Shown here: positions 12,101-20,225 of the stretch, piece by piece
How the letters are laid out: each line of letters opens with the position of its first letter
Position numbering within the stretch: position 1 is the stretch's first letter
NCBI GenBank assembly: GCA_011389745.1
Contig: JAABTQ010000007.1
Span: 62,001 to 126,000, forward strand
Direction of reading: 5' to 3'
Length of the DNA stretch: 64,000 nt
From: Desulfobacteraceae bacterium
GTDB taxonomy: Bacteria; Desulfobacterota; Desulfobacteria; Desulfobacterales; SKZT01
The notes under the pieces: generated by a model
Told to the model about the DNA's origin: nothing
The model's database searches: none
Seen by the model: the letters and a program-made list of their open reading frames with translations, nothing else
Position numbers and translations under genes: made by a program

Positions 12101-13929
12101 TCGTGGATGCCAAAGGATTGATTCGGGAATCCATGGAGGGTTATACTCTGCATATACTGAAGCGGTTGAAAAACAATCCTTTTCCGGCGGATTTAATTAA
12201 CCCGGATAAACGGGATAATTTGCTGCTGCAACAGGTCGTGAATTCCATTACAGAGCTTTTTGAATTAGCGGTTCCTTTTTTCCAGGTCGGCTATTTTCCG
12301 GGGATTCACAAACTTTCAAGGGAGCAAAGACATGAGTTTGAGGTTCCATTAATGAATAAGGCGTTAGAAATGGCTTTGGGTCAATCTTTTAATCAGGAAT
12401 ATTTGAAGATTCATTGGCTCGATAACGGAAAACCGGTGCTAACTGGTACTGAGAATTCAAACATCAATATTTCCATTTCCCATGATGATCGACTTTGCTT
12501 GTGCCTTGCAGGAGACGGAGCTCAAGGGTGTGATGTTGAACCAATTACACCCAGAAACCGCCAGGAATGGGTAAGTTTGGTTGGAAAAGAAAACGAAATC
12601 CTGCTTGATGCCCTTTTGGATGAATCTGATTCCATCGATTATGCCGGTACCCGCATATGGAGCGCCAAGGAGGTTCTAAAAAAGGCTACAGGCATAATAC
12701 CATCAGGGATGGAAATTTCCAAGATGGATAGAGGCGCTGTTTTGTTTAAGGTGAAAATATCGGATGAACAGATTTTCATTCTGACATTTCCCATAAATTT
12801 GACATGGGGTCCTGAACGGATGTTTTCATTAATTGTTGATAAGGTATTGGAAGGTGATTCAATTCAGGAAAAAATGACTTTGGGGTACGAAGATTTGGAA
12901 TCTATTAAAGCCTATGAAAATATTGAACAAGGTGGACCGCAAGGGCAAGACGTTTTTGTTCACAGGTTCCCTGTCGCTTTTAAACCCAATGCACAGCTAA
13001 GTCGTAAAGTATATTTTACCAATTATGTATATTGGCTGGGAGGAGTTCGGGAGATAGGAGTGTGGTCAGCTTTAAGAGAAATTGGTGAACTGTTTGGGAC
13101 AGGAAGATATGGAATTGTCACCAACAAAACAAATTTGAAAATTTTGGGAGAGGCCACAGTACAAGATCAGGTGGAAATTCGTGTCTGGATAACCAGAAAC
13201 TATGGTAAAAAAAATTCCACTATGGATTTAATTTATGATTGCCGAAAAGTTCTTCATGGTCAGACATATGAACGGCTAGCCTTGTGTGAACAGCAGTTGA
13301 CCTGGGTGAAAATCCTGGACCATGGAATTGTCGAGCCGGATGTTTATCCTGACTATTATTGGGATTGTATAAAAAACATGCTTCCAAAATATGATGCCCC
13401 CAACACTCCTGACCCGATTCCCGAGCCGCTAGCTTTTCTAATGAATTCTGAGGGAGATTACGAACAATACCAGGCTCCGGCAAAACCGATTGTCGAACCG
13501 TTGCTTTTTGAAAAGTCCATTGAGACCTCCCTGGATAACTCAAACATTGTCGGCAATATATACTTTGCCAACTATTATGCATGGCAAGCGCAGGTGAGAG
13601 ATATTTATTTTTACATGATTATTCCCGAATATTTCCGCGGTGTGGGAGAAAAAGGAGAATTATTGTGTTTACAAACCCAGGTTCAGCATCTTCGGGAGGC
13701 CATGCCCTTTGACACGATTATTGTTACCATGGCTTTGAAACAATTAAAAAAATACAGTGTAACATTCCACTTTGAATATTTTCGGCAGGAATCTGACGGC
13801 AGCAGAACAAAGCTGGCATTTGGCGAGCAGCAAAACGTATGGGTGGTTCGGGATGAAAGAGGAAAGCCTGTTCCTTCGGCTTTTCCCAAACCTGTTATTG
13901 ATAAATTTGAAAGTGCCATTAGAGGTTGA
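6118..13929 (+). CDS. Iterative type I polyketide synthase, enediyne-PKS-like, with PPTase and two C-terminal thioesterases
   Basis: This is a 2,603-residue megasynthase. Domains in order: ketosynthase about 8-465 with Cys216 (in DGACSSS), His350 and His394; acyltransferase about 594-895 with GHSLGE Ser699 and His803; ACP near 1045-1120 with phosphopantetheine Ser1079 (NLDSI); a second ACP-like segment near 1130-1200 in which the Ser is missing; ketoreductase about 1230-1720 with a TGGAKGI nucleotide-binding loop and Tyr1619; hot-dog dehydratase about 1730-2015 with an HxxxGxxxxP motif (His1750); phosphopantetheinyl transferase about 2060-2260 (Asp2139, Glu2141, WSAKE to Glu2185); then two hot-dog thioesterase-like domains beginning near 2290 and 2470 (VYFTNYVYW and IYFANYYAW). 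KS-AT-ACP-KR-DH-PPTase is the order of enediyne PKSs such as SgcE and CalE8, whose partner thioesterase is a separate hot-dog protein; here two such domains are fused. The ATG at 6118 is chosen because GGAG lies six bases before it; an in-frame TTG at 6079 has no such site. The product is unknown. Confidence 0.9.
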   Translation: MKMKTPSVPIAVIGLSCWYPDARNPRQLWENILARRRQFRLLPDQRLPLSEYYHPDPEEPDKTYGRKASVIDGFEFDWASRRVTLSTYKSTDIAQWLAFEVALDAIANSGFNRENIPRENTGVIVGNTLTGEQTRANAMRLRWPFVRRALNAAVQLAGLSPDQFAETEDRFELFYKSVFPSVNEDTLAGGLSNTIAGRICNYLNVFGGGYTVDGACSSSLLAVATAATELANGDLDLVLAGGVDISLDSFELVGFSKSRALTSKEMTVYDRRGSGFIPGEGCGFVVLKRLEDARRDKNYVYAVIHGWGISSDGKSTGLTAPSAQGQSRALKKAYAHAPYDMDSLKFLEGHGTGTTLGDRIELEGIAMAMGDYAIEVEDSLRCCAMTSLKSIIGHSKAASGIGGFIKSVMAVNQRIIPPTAACRDPHPVFDLTARRLYPSILGGILDSKDTIRAGVSAMGFGGINCHVTLESGDDPIAELKPSIPEKQLMVSNQDTEVFLITADSEKSMKLKVENLLEISKGISIAELTDLASKLSHEAEKKAPVRCAVIAGDPDELKASLEEALSMIHENFPGENQFVQDRLKKVWLGNHMDRARVGILFPGQGSQQLNMVRVLVDRFSWATDLTRQVDKIAEKFGRGPVGKIIFRSFDRALNQEVINSWQKSLSMTEYAQPAICLSSVIWFRFLENMGLKPAVVGGHSLGELTAFYAAGAMNERELFHLAALRGRAMATSGTDAGSMVSLRCSKSEGEKIIRETDGYLVLANINGPRQTVLSGETRAVKKAAAIAAKAGIQSRELPVSNAFHSKLASHAAEIIKNEAFLNKKSAKAYTRLFSSYTGKEIQDRVFLNDHFSGQVLFPVDFISLIQNISNCCDFFLEVGPGRVLTGLTNSITGDSGPVCYPVESTAFKDEDLNRAIATMFIHGVDLRWDTLYSGRLIRPFTPAAEKRFIDNPCERPFDNVDVSSIPLNQSTLGTLERLLPGLINLPESKLFDYLKTRGHFLAKVIEADLQYPAQEGSYLISGIKNAEPVTEINISHTPAIESQPESIESTVLSAVEKLTGFSNDSLHLDMRLLDDLNLDSIKAGDLVAKISRGLSVDFPLEPLNFANASLGDIIDKFSQTLDTSQSTMSGSNMSDAFEIVMAQASDLTGYPLETLDADALVAKDLNIGPDQLQKIIESSSQLLKVDLSLDFEPLKERSLRQIASILSRMIKEQSHAGLPNGSAELPGIQMHHLEPWVRDFQVELFEMPFPQLPEWWGKRREDDWQNVNALILSDSDSNDLCESLRMAILKRGAQVRSATFEEAVIHNLNHDPAFSLLIAILPMTSGPWESPDRYLRQLIQQLSSIASPPPASKAPRRRTTVVYIQFGGSSFGTRPPFYHPNQCCASALAKSIYLERDDLRVRVLDFSRGIDPDQLAEKAIAEIHTPDPFAAVGFDHELRRYVEKPKVMEPANYCDRNINWSSGDVILVTGGAKGITASIALGLARETGARMALVGSSPYPDKHPETTSGKEISETLLKFSNHGLLARYFSCDVRNKESVLKVVEKISEDMGPVTGVIHGAGLNKPRPTKRVSVEEAFEEAGPKILGALNLMSAFEKSPPKMFAGVSSIIGYSGMPGNTWYGFSNEVLDILLRKFGSEHSHTSVMSVAYSIWRDEGMGYRMGSVGHLKRMGIDAISTEEGVKRFVNLFLKDPGTDRVIVTARMAGIDTFCPASLPEPENVRYLEKLLYAIPEVESVFQAHLSLESDPYLKDHLFNGSYLFPTVFGLEAMAQASAHVAGKTKLKRIRIENIQLKRPITVDPETGADIMIQAQVQEKPDSKSPEKILTRIFKQDTGFHEAYFSAEFILNLPDGARKKSILKPQQPLGILPEFDLYRDNLLFQGLMFQRIQMLYSVVSKNGEDNEEAEEAIFTTRIFDSETNSRTAFAEPSHSRLILGDPFFRDSLLQSAQILIPTMTCLPVFIKKLDIYPSSNVVEETLTGLVRLDWRKEQEIQHSVVVVDAKGLIRESMEGYTLHILKRLKNNPFPADLINPDKRDNLLLQQVVNSITELFELAVPFFQVGYFPGIHKLSREQRHEFEVPLMNKALEMALGQSFNQEYLKIHWLDNGKPVLTGTENSNINISISHDDRLCLCLAGDGAQGCDVEPITPRNRQEWVSLVGKENEILLDALLDESDSIDYAGTRIWSAKEVLKKATGIIPSGMEISKMDRGAVLFKVKISDEQIFILTFPINLTWGPERMFSLIVDKVLEGDSIQEKMTLGYEDLESIKAYENIEQGGPQGQDVFVHRFPVAFKPNAQLSRKVYFTNYVYWLGGVREIGVWSALREIGELFGTGRYGIVTNKTNLKILGEATVQDQVEIRVWITRNYGKKNSTMDLIYDCRKVLHGQTYERLALCEQQLTWVKILDHGIVEPDVYPDYYWDCIKNMLPKYDAPNTPDPIPEPLAFLMNSEGDYEQYQAPAKPIVEPLLFEKSIETSLDNSNIVGNIYFANYYAWQAQVRDIYFYMIIPEYFRGVGEKGELLCLQTQVQHLREAMPFDTIIVTMALKQLKKYSVTFHFEYFRQESDGSRTKLAFGEQQNVWVVRDERGKPVPSAFPKPVIDKFESAIRG

Positions 13930-13946
13930 ACCCGGCAAGGAAGTTT

Positions 13947-16900
13947 CTATTCTATTCCCAGGGCTTTACGGATGCTTATGGCCAGATCCTGTTTGACAAG
14001 CGGTTTAAATTTTAACGCTTTGATTCCGATTTTTTCAGCCATATCGACTGATAAATTGTCACTGTAGCCTGTGCAAAGAATAATCGGGATATCGGAACGG
14101 ACCTTGATCATTTCCACGGCCAGTTTATCTCCTGTCATATCCGGCATCGTCATATCAGTTATGACCAGGTCAAAAGCGTAGGGTTTGTGCTTGAAAAGTT
14201 GTAGTGCTTCAATACTGCTTGTCATGGTCGTGACTTTATAACCAAGACGTTCTATTATCTGCTTGCCCATATTAACAATAGCGGGTTCATCATCGACCAA
14301 TAGTATCCTCTCGTTTCCCCAAGGGATGACGCTGGGAACTTCGGGAAGTTGATCAATATAATTGTCCAGTACCGGCAGGTACACATGAAAAGAGGTCCCT
14401 TTACCCGGTTGGCTTTTAACAGTGATAAGGCCACCATAGCTTTTAACAATTCCCCGGACAACCGATAAACCTAACCCTGTGCCGTCCCCAATCTCTTTTG
14501 TGGTAAAATACGGATCGAAAATACGTTCAACAACTTCATGGCTCATACCACATCCGGTATCACTGATTGTTAAATTGAGAAAACGTCCGGAGTTGTGCAT
14601 CGCGTGTTGACGCATGAAATTTTCATCAAGGAAAGTTTCATTGAGCAGGATACTCAAAATACCTCCCTGACCTTGCATGGCGTGGTTTGCATTTGTGCAC
14701 AGATTCATCAGGATTTGATGTATCTGTGTTGGATCCGCCAATACACTTTCATCGCTGTTTAGTTCCTGATGAATTTCTATGATGGTCGGAAGTGATGATC
14801 TCAGAAACTTAATGGTTTCTCTGACAATGGATGATATCTGAACCGGCTTTTTTTCAGTCTTTGATTGACGGGCAAATGTCAGGATTTGCTTGACAAGCTC
14901 CTTTGCCCGAAATCCGGCTTTGCTGACTTCCTGGAGATTTTCATACACCATGGATTCTTTTTCAATGTCATCAAGTGACAGCTCGGTGAACCCTATTATA
15001 GAAGTCAGAATATTGTTGAAGTCGTGGGCAATTCCACCTGCTAACCTTCCGATGGCCTCCATTTTCTGAGATTGCTGAAGCTGAGCGAGCAGGTTTGTTC
15101 TTTCACTTTCCGCGGCCTTTAATTTTTTTATGTCAATGAAGCTCTCCAGCACATGCAAACGGTTGTCTAAATGGATCGAAGTAAGCGTTTTTAAAACGGG
15201 TATCTTGTCTCCTTTTGCGGTAGCAATAAAACCTTCTATATTGCTTTCAGAAGGTTTAAAATTGATTACAGTGCGTTCTCCCTTGAAATCGCCACATAAA
15301 AACTCGTAACACGGGCGACCAATAACTTCGGATTTTGGTGCACCGATCAGATTTAATGCAGCCGGATTGGCATCCACAATCTGATGGTTTTCAGTGTTGA
15401 TGATCATAATACCCGCCTGAACAGAGTCCAATATAGTTTTCAGACGTTCCTTACTTTCTTTTAAAGCATGCTGGGCAAGTTTTCTTTCATTTGCCTCCTG
15501 GTTCAAATTAACATTCATGCGCTGTATTTTGGTAAAGAGCCTCGCATTTTCCAGTGAAATCGCTGCTTGAGAAAGCAAAATCCGGAGAATGCCGATTCGG
15601 TCTTTGGTGAAAGCGCCTTTGATGATTCTATTTTCCAGGTATAAAACGCCGATGACTTTTTCCTTTAACCGAATAGGAGTGCAAAGGATGGAAGCGGGCA
15701 TCTTTTGCTTTAAATACTGATCTTTTTCGAACAGATTTTTGTAGTTATTGGAAGGTAAAACAACACTGTCGCCGCTTTTTGCAACAAATCGAATCATGGA
15801 TACGGGAACCTGACAATGGTCATCAAGCGGAAGCGGATGTAATATATCCGCGAATGAATTTTCAATGTCCGAAAAAGCCTCGATTTTTAAGTTATCGTTT
15901 TCAATGGTAATAAAATAGCCCCGTTGCGCTCCCGCATTTTCTAAAATAATATTCATCATGCGGGTAAGAAATCTTTCCAGTTCAACCTCGCCGGAAATAG
16001 CCTGGGACGCTTTAATCACGGTAGCGATATCCAGCTGTCCTGCAGATGGATTGTGCAGCGGAAAATAGTGATACGGCAATTTCCATTTTTGCTCATACTT
16101 TACATCAGATATATATTTGCCTGAAGTCCGATGAAAAATATTGATTAAATGTTTGTGCTTTTCAAACAGATCAAGCACTTTTGATCCGGCTCCCCATCTT
16201 TCATAGCTATTCAGGGAATTTTCCAGGTATGCTTTTGCAATGGTATTTTTTGATGCCGACAAGTAATATTTAAAAGCAAGTTCCTGTGCAAGAGCCTTTT
16301 CCTGAATAAAACCGTTTCTATTGGCCGCTTCAATGGCCTGGTCATATTTTTCCATGGCTTTGTTTGACTTTCCCAAAACCCTTGCTAATTCGGCTTCAAT
16401 GAGCAGAACTCTGTGCAAGTGATTTTCAGGAGCGTAGGAAGCCCAGTTTTTTAATTTTCTTGTGTTACCGTGTACTCTTTTTTTTGTCCATTTTTTTTGG
16501 AATCCTTTGGCGCCTGGATAAAGACCTGTAAGAATAAGGCTTTCATAAAAATAAAAAAGAGGAATGTAAAAGGTTCCAAGAACCCCCTCGATATGTTCCT
16601 TTGCAAGTACGGCATTTGTATGGGCATTCTCAAGATCATTGAAAATATAGCATAGGAAAAGTTTCTCAAAGTAGAGACAAAAAGTGGCTGTTTTATCTCC
16701 TGCAGTGCGGTACAATGGGATCATTTTATGTTCATCATAGGCATCCCCGGACAATTCAATCGGATTGTCGGATTTTTCAATAAGTTTCAAAGCTGTCTGG
16801 TAAAAAATATCATTTAAATGCAACGCCGTTTCCTGCCTTATTTGATTGATAGCATTTGAATAAAAGGCCATGTCATTTTTTAATTTTCCAAGCTCTATAC

Positions 16901-19900
16901 CGCTTACTAGGCCATATCCGGAATACGCTTGAGCACAGTAAGCAGCATAGATAAAATTCCCGGAATCCAAACCGGATTGGTAAGATGTTGTAAAATCCGG
17001 AACAATCTTATGAATCGATTCTTTCCAGTGTCGGATAAAATGATTAAAAAGAAAAGAAATGGTTGATTTAATAGCCTGATTGTTAAAGGATTCAGCCAGG
17101 TCCATGGCAAGACGTCCATACCTGAAACCCAGATTCAGCCGACCAAAAATGCTTCCGAGAATCATCCCTAAACCCGCATAACCTATGGGAGAAAAATCGG
17201 AGTTTCCATATCGCACTGAAATTTGAACCAGGCGCAAAATAAAAAGAGGAAGCATTTCCGGATGAGCAAAATAAGCAGCTGAGCCGGCATGGTATAAAAT
17301 TCCTGATATGGCTATTTTTTCAGGATGAGTCATTTCCGGCAAATTCATGAGCCGTTCAGGACTTTTTCCCCGAATCATGCCAAGTGTTTTCAAGACAGCC
17401 AGAAAGGTTTTAAAAGCAGAGGGCTTGGAAGGAAAAGTGATATCAAGCTTTTTTAAGATAATAATGGCCAGGTTTACAGCGTCAAGCAATTTATGTTCGC
17501 TGATTTTTGCCTGAATAAAAACCTCAAAAACTTCTATTTGATCAAGAAGGTTCTCAGATCTTTGATTCACAAACGTGCCCCATTGCTCCATGGTCTCAGT
17601 ATTACCGCACAAGTATGCAACTTTAACCCCTTTGCTATAAAGAGATAACATCAGTTTATGGTTTAGTTCCCATCCTGATTCACCCATTATATCGATTGCG
17701 CTACGGATATAGAAAAATGCCGATGGAAACGCTCCGGAGCTTTTCGCTTTCAAGCTTGCCGCAATGCATAACTCTGCATATGTTATACGATCATCTGAGG
17801 ATTTGATTAATCTTTTGGAAAGGCTTAAATGGTTGACAATGTTGAAAATGTTTTGATTGATCGCTCCACTTCCGGCTTGTTTCAACAAGCTTTTCCCGAT
17901 TTTTGAATGTATGGCTATCCGTTGTTGTTCACTTATCAATTCATATGCAGCAACATGAATCTTATCGTGGACAAAACGATAAGATTCTTCCACGTTGTTG
18001 CAGGGCATTGTATCGCAGGTAGTAATGGGTTGAACCGGCGCAATAAATGTTTCATTGACACATACTGCCAGGATTTTTCGAAGGTCAATGGATGAATCAT
18101 CCAAAATGTCCTGAAGCAATTGAAAACCAAATTCATTTCCAATACATGCAGCCCATGATAGAATTTTTTTTATATCCGGCGGAAGATTTTTAAATCGTTT
18201 GGTTAAAAGGTCGATGATACCCAAAGGAATTTTAGAGGTATCCGTATCTGACCCGTTCCAAAACCAGACCCCGGTGTTAGGTTCTAGTTTCAGAAAATTT
18301 TTAAGTTCCAGCCATTTAAAAAACTCCATTGTTTCAAAAGGATTTCCATTGGTTCTTTCAAATAAAAAAACAGCCAGAGGGCTGGCGATTACACTGTTTT
18401 GATTTGTGCATCGGACCACAAATTTCTTTAAATTCTCAATGTCGAGTGGACCTAATTTTATTATAACAATGGACGATGATGTTTGACCTGCCTTTTTTAA
18501 TATTCCATTAAGTTGATGGGATGCATCAATCTCGCTTTCACGGAAAGCGCCGATAATAAGCGTGTTTTTCAGTAAGGGGTCTTCCATACAAATTTCAAGC
18601 ATTTTCAATGTTTGCTTATCCCCCCATTGAAGATCATCCAAAAAAAACACCAGGGGTCTCTCAGGAATGCTTATGATCCGGAAAAATTTTTGCATCAATA
18701 TTTTAAATTTGTTCTGCTCCTCAAGCAATCCGAGTTTGGTTACAGGTTTTTGTTTGCCGACAAACTTTTCCAGATCGGGAATAATTTCCACTAAAGCGTG
18801 CAAATTTTGCCCGAAGTTTTTAACCAATCTTTGCTTCCACCAGGCTGAATCATCGTTATCTAAGATTAAAAGATGCCTTACCCATTTTCCAAATGCTTCT
18901 GAAAGAGCGCTATAAGGTATATCGGTTTTTAGCTGATCAAATTTTCCGGATATGAAAAAAGCGTTTTGCTGACTGACTAAACGTTCAACTTCTTTCACCA
19001 AAGCTGTCTTGCCTATTCCGGCAGGGCCTGAAATCAAAATCATTTCAGCTTTATTGGTTTTAATTCTTTCAAATACTTTTCGGATAAAAGAAATTTCATT
19101 TTCCCGTCCAATGAGTTGTTCCGGAAATCGAATATGCTGAAAATAATCTTTCTCTCCCAAATGAAACGATCTGATATAATCGTGATTTTCCATTTCCTGT
19201 CGGCATCGTTCAAGATCGTATTTAAGCCCCCGGCAGCTTTGATATCGATCTTCCGGGTTTTTTGACAGAAGTTTCATGATAATATCGGAAATGGAATCGG
19301 GAATAGAGGGTTGAATTTTTTTGGGTGCTGATGGGATTTTGGCCAGATGGCAGTGTATAAGTTCCAGGGGATTCTCTGCGGTAAAAGGCTTTTTGCCTGT
19401 AATCATTTCATAAAATGAAACCCCTGTGGAATATAAATCAGAACGTTGATCAATACCGCGATTGATTCGTCCGGTTTGTTCCGGCGCAATGTAGGCAAAA
19501 GTGCCTTCGGGACGGCTCAACGGCAAAACCGAGGAGACATCTTTTGCAAATACGGATGAAATTGAAAAATCAATGATTTTCACAATAAAATTTAGAGGAT
19601 TGATAAGAATGTTGTCTGGATTCAGGTCCTTATGGATAATATTTTGATCGTGTATGGCTTCGAGTCCGTTGACAATTTGAATAGAAATGTTAAGAAATGT
19701 TTTTACATCAAAACCCTCATCACTGATAATTTTGGTTAAACCAATTGCATTGAAGTCTTCGAGAATCAATGCGGGACCTTCTGAAGTTTTTTCGATAGCA
19801 TAATATTTGACAATGTTAGGGTGATCAATATTTCGTACCAGCTGAAATTCCTTATGAATGCCGGTTATTTCATCGGGATCTCCAGGATGGATAAAAGGGA

Positions 19901-20009
19901 CTTTGATAATGACCGGTATTTTTCCAGTATTTCGGACTCCTTTATAGATAGTTGAACGGTTTCCCCGATGCAACAAGGAAAGGATTTGGTATCCCTCAAG
20001 GTTAATCAT
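13947..20009 (-). CDS. Giant sensor protein: Ser/Thr kinase - AAA ATPase - helical repeats - GAF - PAS - histidine kinase - receiver
   Basis: This is a 2,020-residue HstK-type hybrid. The N-terminal kinase domain (about 5-270) has Lys36 and an HKD catalytic loop (Asp128), but DFS instead of DFG at 147-149, so its phosphotransfer activity is uncertain. A Walker A motif (GPAGIGKT, near 330) begins an AAA_16-type ATPase, followed by long helical repeats, GAF (about 1350-1500) and PAS (about 1530-1640). A histidine kinase follows with phospho-acceptor His1662 in AHDFNN, N and G boxes (DTGCGM, GTGLGL), and a receiver domain with Asp1952 (VITDMTM). The front end is paralogous to the kinase at 250-5802. 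The gene is convergent with the PKS, with only 17 bases between the stop codons. The ATG at 20009 is preferred because the kinase fold begins there (MINLEGYQIL) after an AGGAAA. A longer frame to 20180 would run into the fadR promoter. Confidence 0.88.
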   Translation of the reverse strand: MINLEGYQILSLLHRGNRSTIYKGVRNTGKIPVIIKVPFIHPGDPDEITGIHKEFQLVRNIDHPNIVKYYAIEKTSEGPALILEDFNAIGLTKIISDEGFDVKTFLNISIQIVNGLEAIHDQNIIHKDLNPDNILINPLNFIVKIIDFSISSVFAKDVSSVLPLSRPEGTFAYIAPEQTGRINRGIDQRSDLYSTGVSFYEMITGKKPFTAENPLELIHCHLAKIPSAPKKIQPSIPDSISDIIMKLLSKNPEDRYQSCRGLKYDLERCRQEMENHDYIRSFHLGEKDYFQHIRFPEQLIGRENEISFIRKVFERIKTNKAEMILISGPAGIGKTALVKEVERLVSQQNAFFISGKFDQLKTDIPYSALSEAFGKWVRHLLILDNDDSAWWKQRLVKNFGQNLHALVEIIPDLEKFVGKQKPVTKLGLLEEQNKFKILMQKFFRIISIPERPLVFFLDDLQWGDKQTLKMLEICMEDPLLKNTLIIGAFRESEIDASHQLNGILKKAGQTSSSIVIIKLGPLDIENLKKFVVRCTNQNSVIASPLAVFLFERTNGNPFETMEFFKWLELKNFLKLEPNTGVWFWNGSDTDTSKIPLGIIDLLTKRFKNLPPDIKKILSWAACIGNEFGFQLLQDILDDSSIDLRKILAVCVNETFIAPVQPITTCDTMPCNNVEESYRFVHDKIHVAAYELISEQQRIAIHSKIGKSLLKQAGSGAINQNIFNIVNHLSLSKRLIKSSDDRITYAELCIAASLKAKSSGAFPSAFFYIRSAIDIMGESGWELNHKLMLSLYSKGVKVAYLCGNTETMEQWGTFVNQRSENLLDQIEVFEVFIQAKISEHKLLDAVNLAIIILKKLDITFPSKPSAFKTFLAVLKTLGMIRGKSPERLMNLPEMTHPEKIAISGILYHAGSAAYFAHPEMLPLFILRLVQISVRYGNSDFSPIGYAGLGMILGSIFGRLNLGFRYGRLAMDLAESFNNQAIKSTISFLFNHFIRHWKESIHKIVPDFTTSYQSGLDSGNFIYAAYCAQAYSGYGLVSGIELGKLKNDMAFYSNAINQIRQETALHLNDIFYQTALKLIEKSDNPIELSGDAYDEHKMIPLYRTAGDKTATFCLYFEKLFLCYIFNDLENAHTNAVLAKEHIEGVLGTFYIPLFYFYESLILTGLYPGAKGFQKKWTKKRVHGNTRKLKNWASYAPENHLHRVLLIEAELARVLGKSNKAMEKYDQAIEAANRNGFIQEKALAQELAFKYYLSASKNTIAKAYLENSLNSYERWGAGSKVLDLFEKHKHLINIFHRTSGKYISDVKYEQKWKLPYHYFPLHNPSAGQLDIATVIKASQAISGEVELERFLTRMMNIILENAGAQRGYFITIENDNLKIEAFSDIENSFADILHPLPLDDHCQVPVSMIRFVAKSGDSVVLPSNNYKNLFEKDQYLKQKMPASILCTPIRLKEKVIGVLYLENRIIKGAFTKDRIGILRILLSQAAISLENARLFTKIQRMNVNLNQEANERKLAQHALKESKERLKTILDSVQAGIMIINTENHQIVDANPAALNLIGAPKSEVIGRPCYEFLCGDFKGERTVINFKPSESNIEGFIATAKGDKIPVLKTLTSIHLDNRLHVLESFIDIKKLKAAESERTNLLAQLQQSQKMEAIGRLAGGIAHDFNNILTSIIGFTELSLDDIEKESMVYENLQEVSKAGFRAKELVKQILTFARQSKTEKKPVQISSIVRETIKFLRSSLPTIIEIHQELNSDESVLADPTQIHQILMNLCTNANHAMQGQGGILSILLNETFLDENFMRQHAMHNSGRFLNLTISDTGCGMSHEVVERIFDPYFTTKEIGDGTGLGLSVVRGIVKSYGGLITVKSQPGKGTSFHVYLPVLDNYIDQLPEVPSVIPWGNERILLVDDEPAIVNMGKQIIERLGYKVTTMTSSIEALQLFKHKPYAFDLVITDMTMPDMTGDKLAVEMIKVRSDIPIILCTGYSDNLSVDMAEKIGIKALKFKPLVKQDLAISIRKALGIE

Positions 20010-20138
20010 TTTTTCGCTATTTCCTAAAAGTGATGAAGCAATGTGCAAATTTATCAAATACCCGTTTATTTTATTTATATAGCATCGGCCGTTTTTAAAA
20101 TAAACAAATAATACTCGATGGTTGTTTTGCAATTTTGC

Positions 20139-20183
20139 TTGACATGCCCGGGTTTTCTTTGTTAATGAATGAGTATTCATTCA
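20139..20183 (+). promoter_or_regulatory. fadR-fadE promoter with overlapping FadR-type operator
   Basis: TTGACA (20139-20144) is followed after about 17 bases by a weak -10 (TTAATG, 20162-20167). The -10 overlaps the palindrome TGAATGAGTATTCATTCA at 20166-20183, which is symmetric at 16 of 18 positions. The same 18 bases recur at 25003-25020 upstream of the electron-transfer operon. The sequence fits the box I recall for the acyl-CoA-responsive TetR-type FadR of Bacillus (TGAATGA, central TA, TCATTCA). Overlap with the -10 suits a repressor site, so autoregulation by the adjacent TetR protein is inferred. Confidence 0.7.
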
Positions 20184-20225
20184 TTTATAATATGTGGATT
20201 TCAGATCGCATAATGGAGGTGGGGT

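Noticed and set aside
6118-13929. Calling the cluster an enediyne biosynthetic locus
   Set aside because: Only the synthase resembles enediyne PKSs; none of the usual companion genes are in the window and related iterative PKSs make other products.
20010-20180. 57-codon N-terminal extension of the second kinase
   Set aside because: The kinase fold begins at the internal ATG at 20009; the extension resembles no domain and would overlap the fadR promoter and operator.
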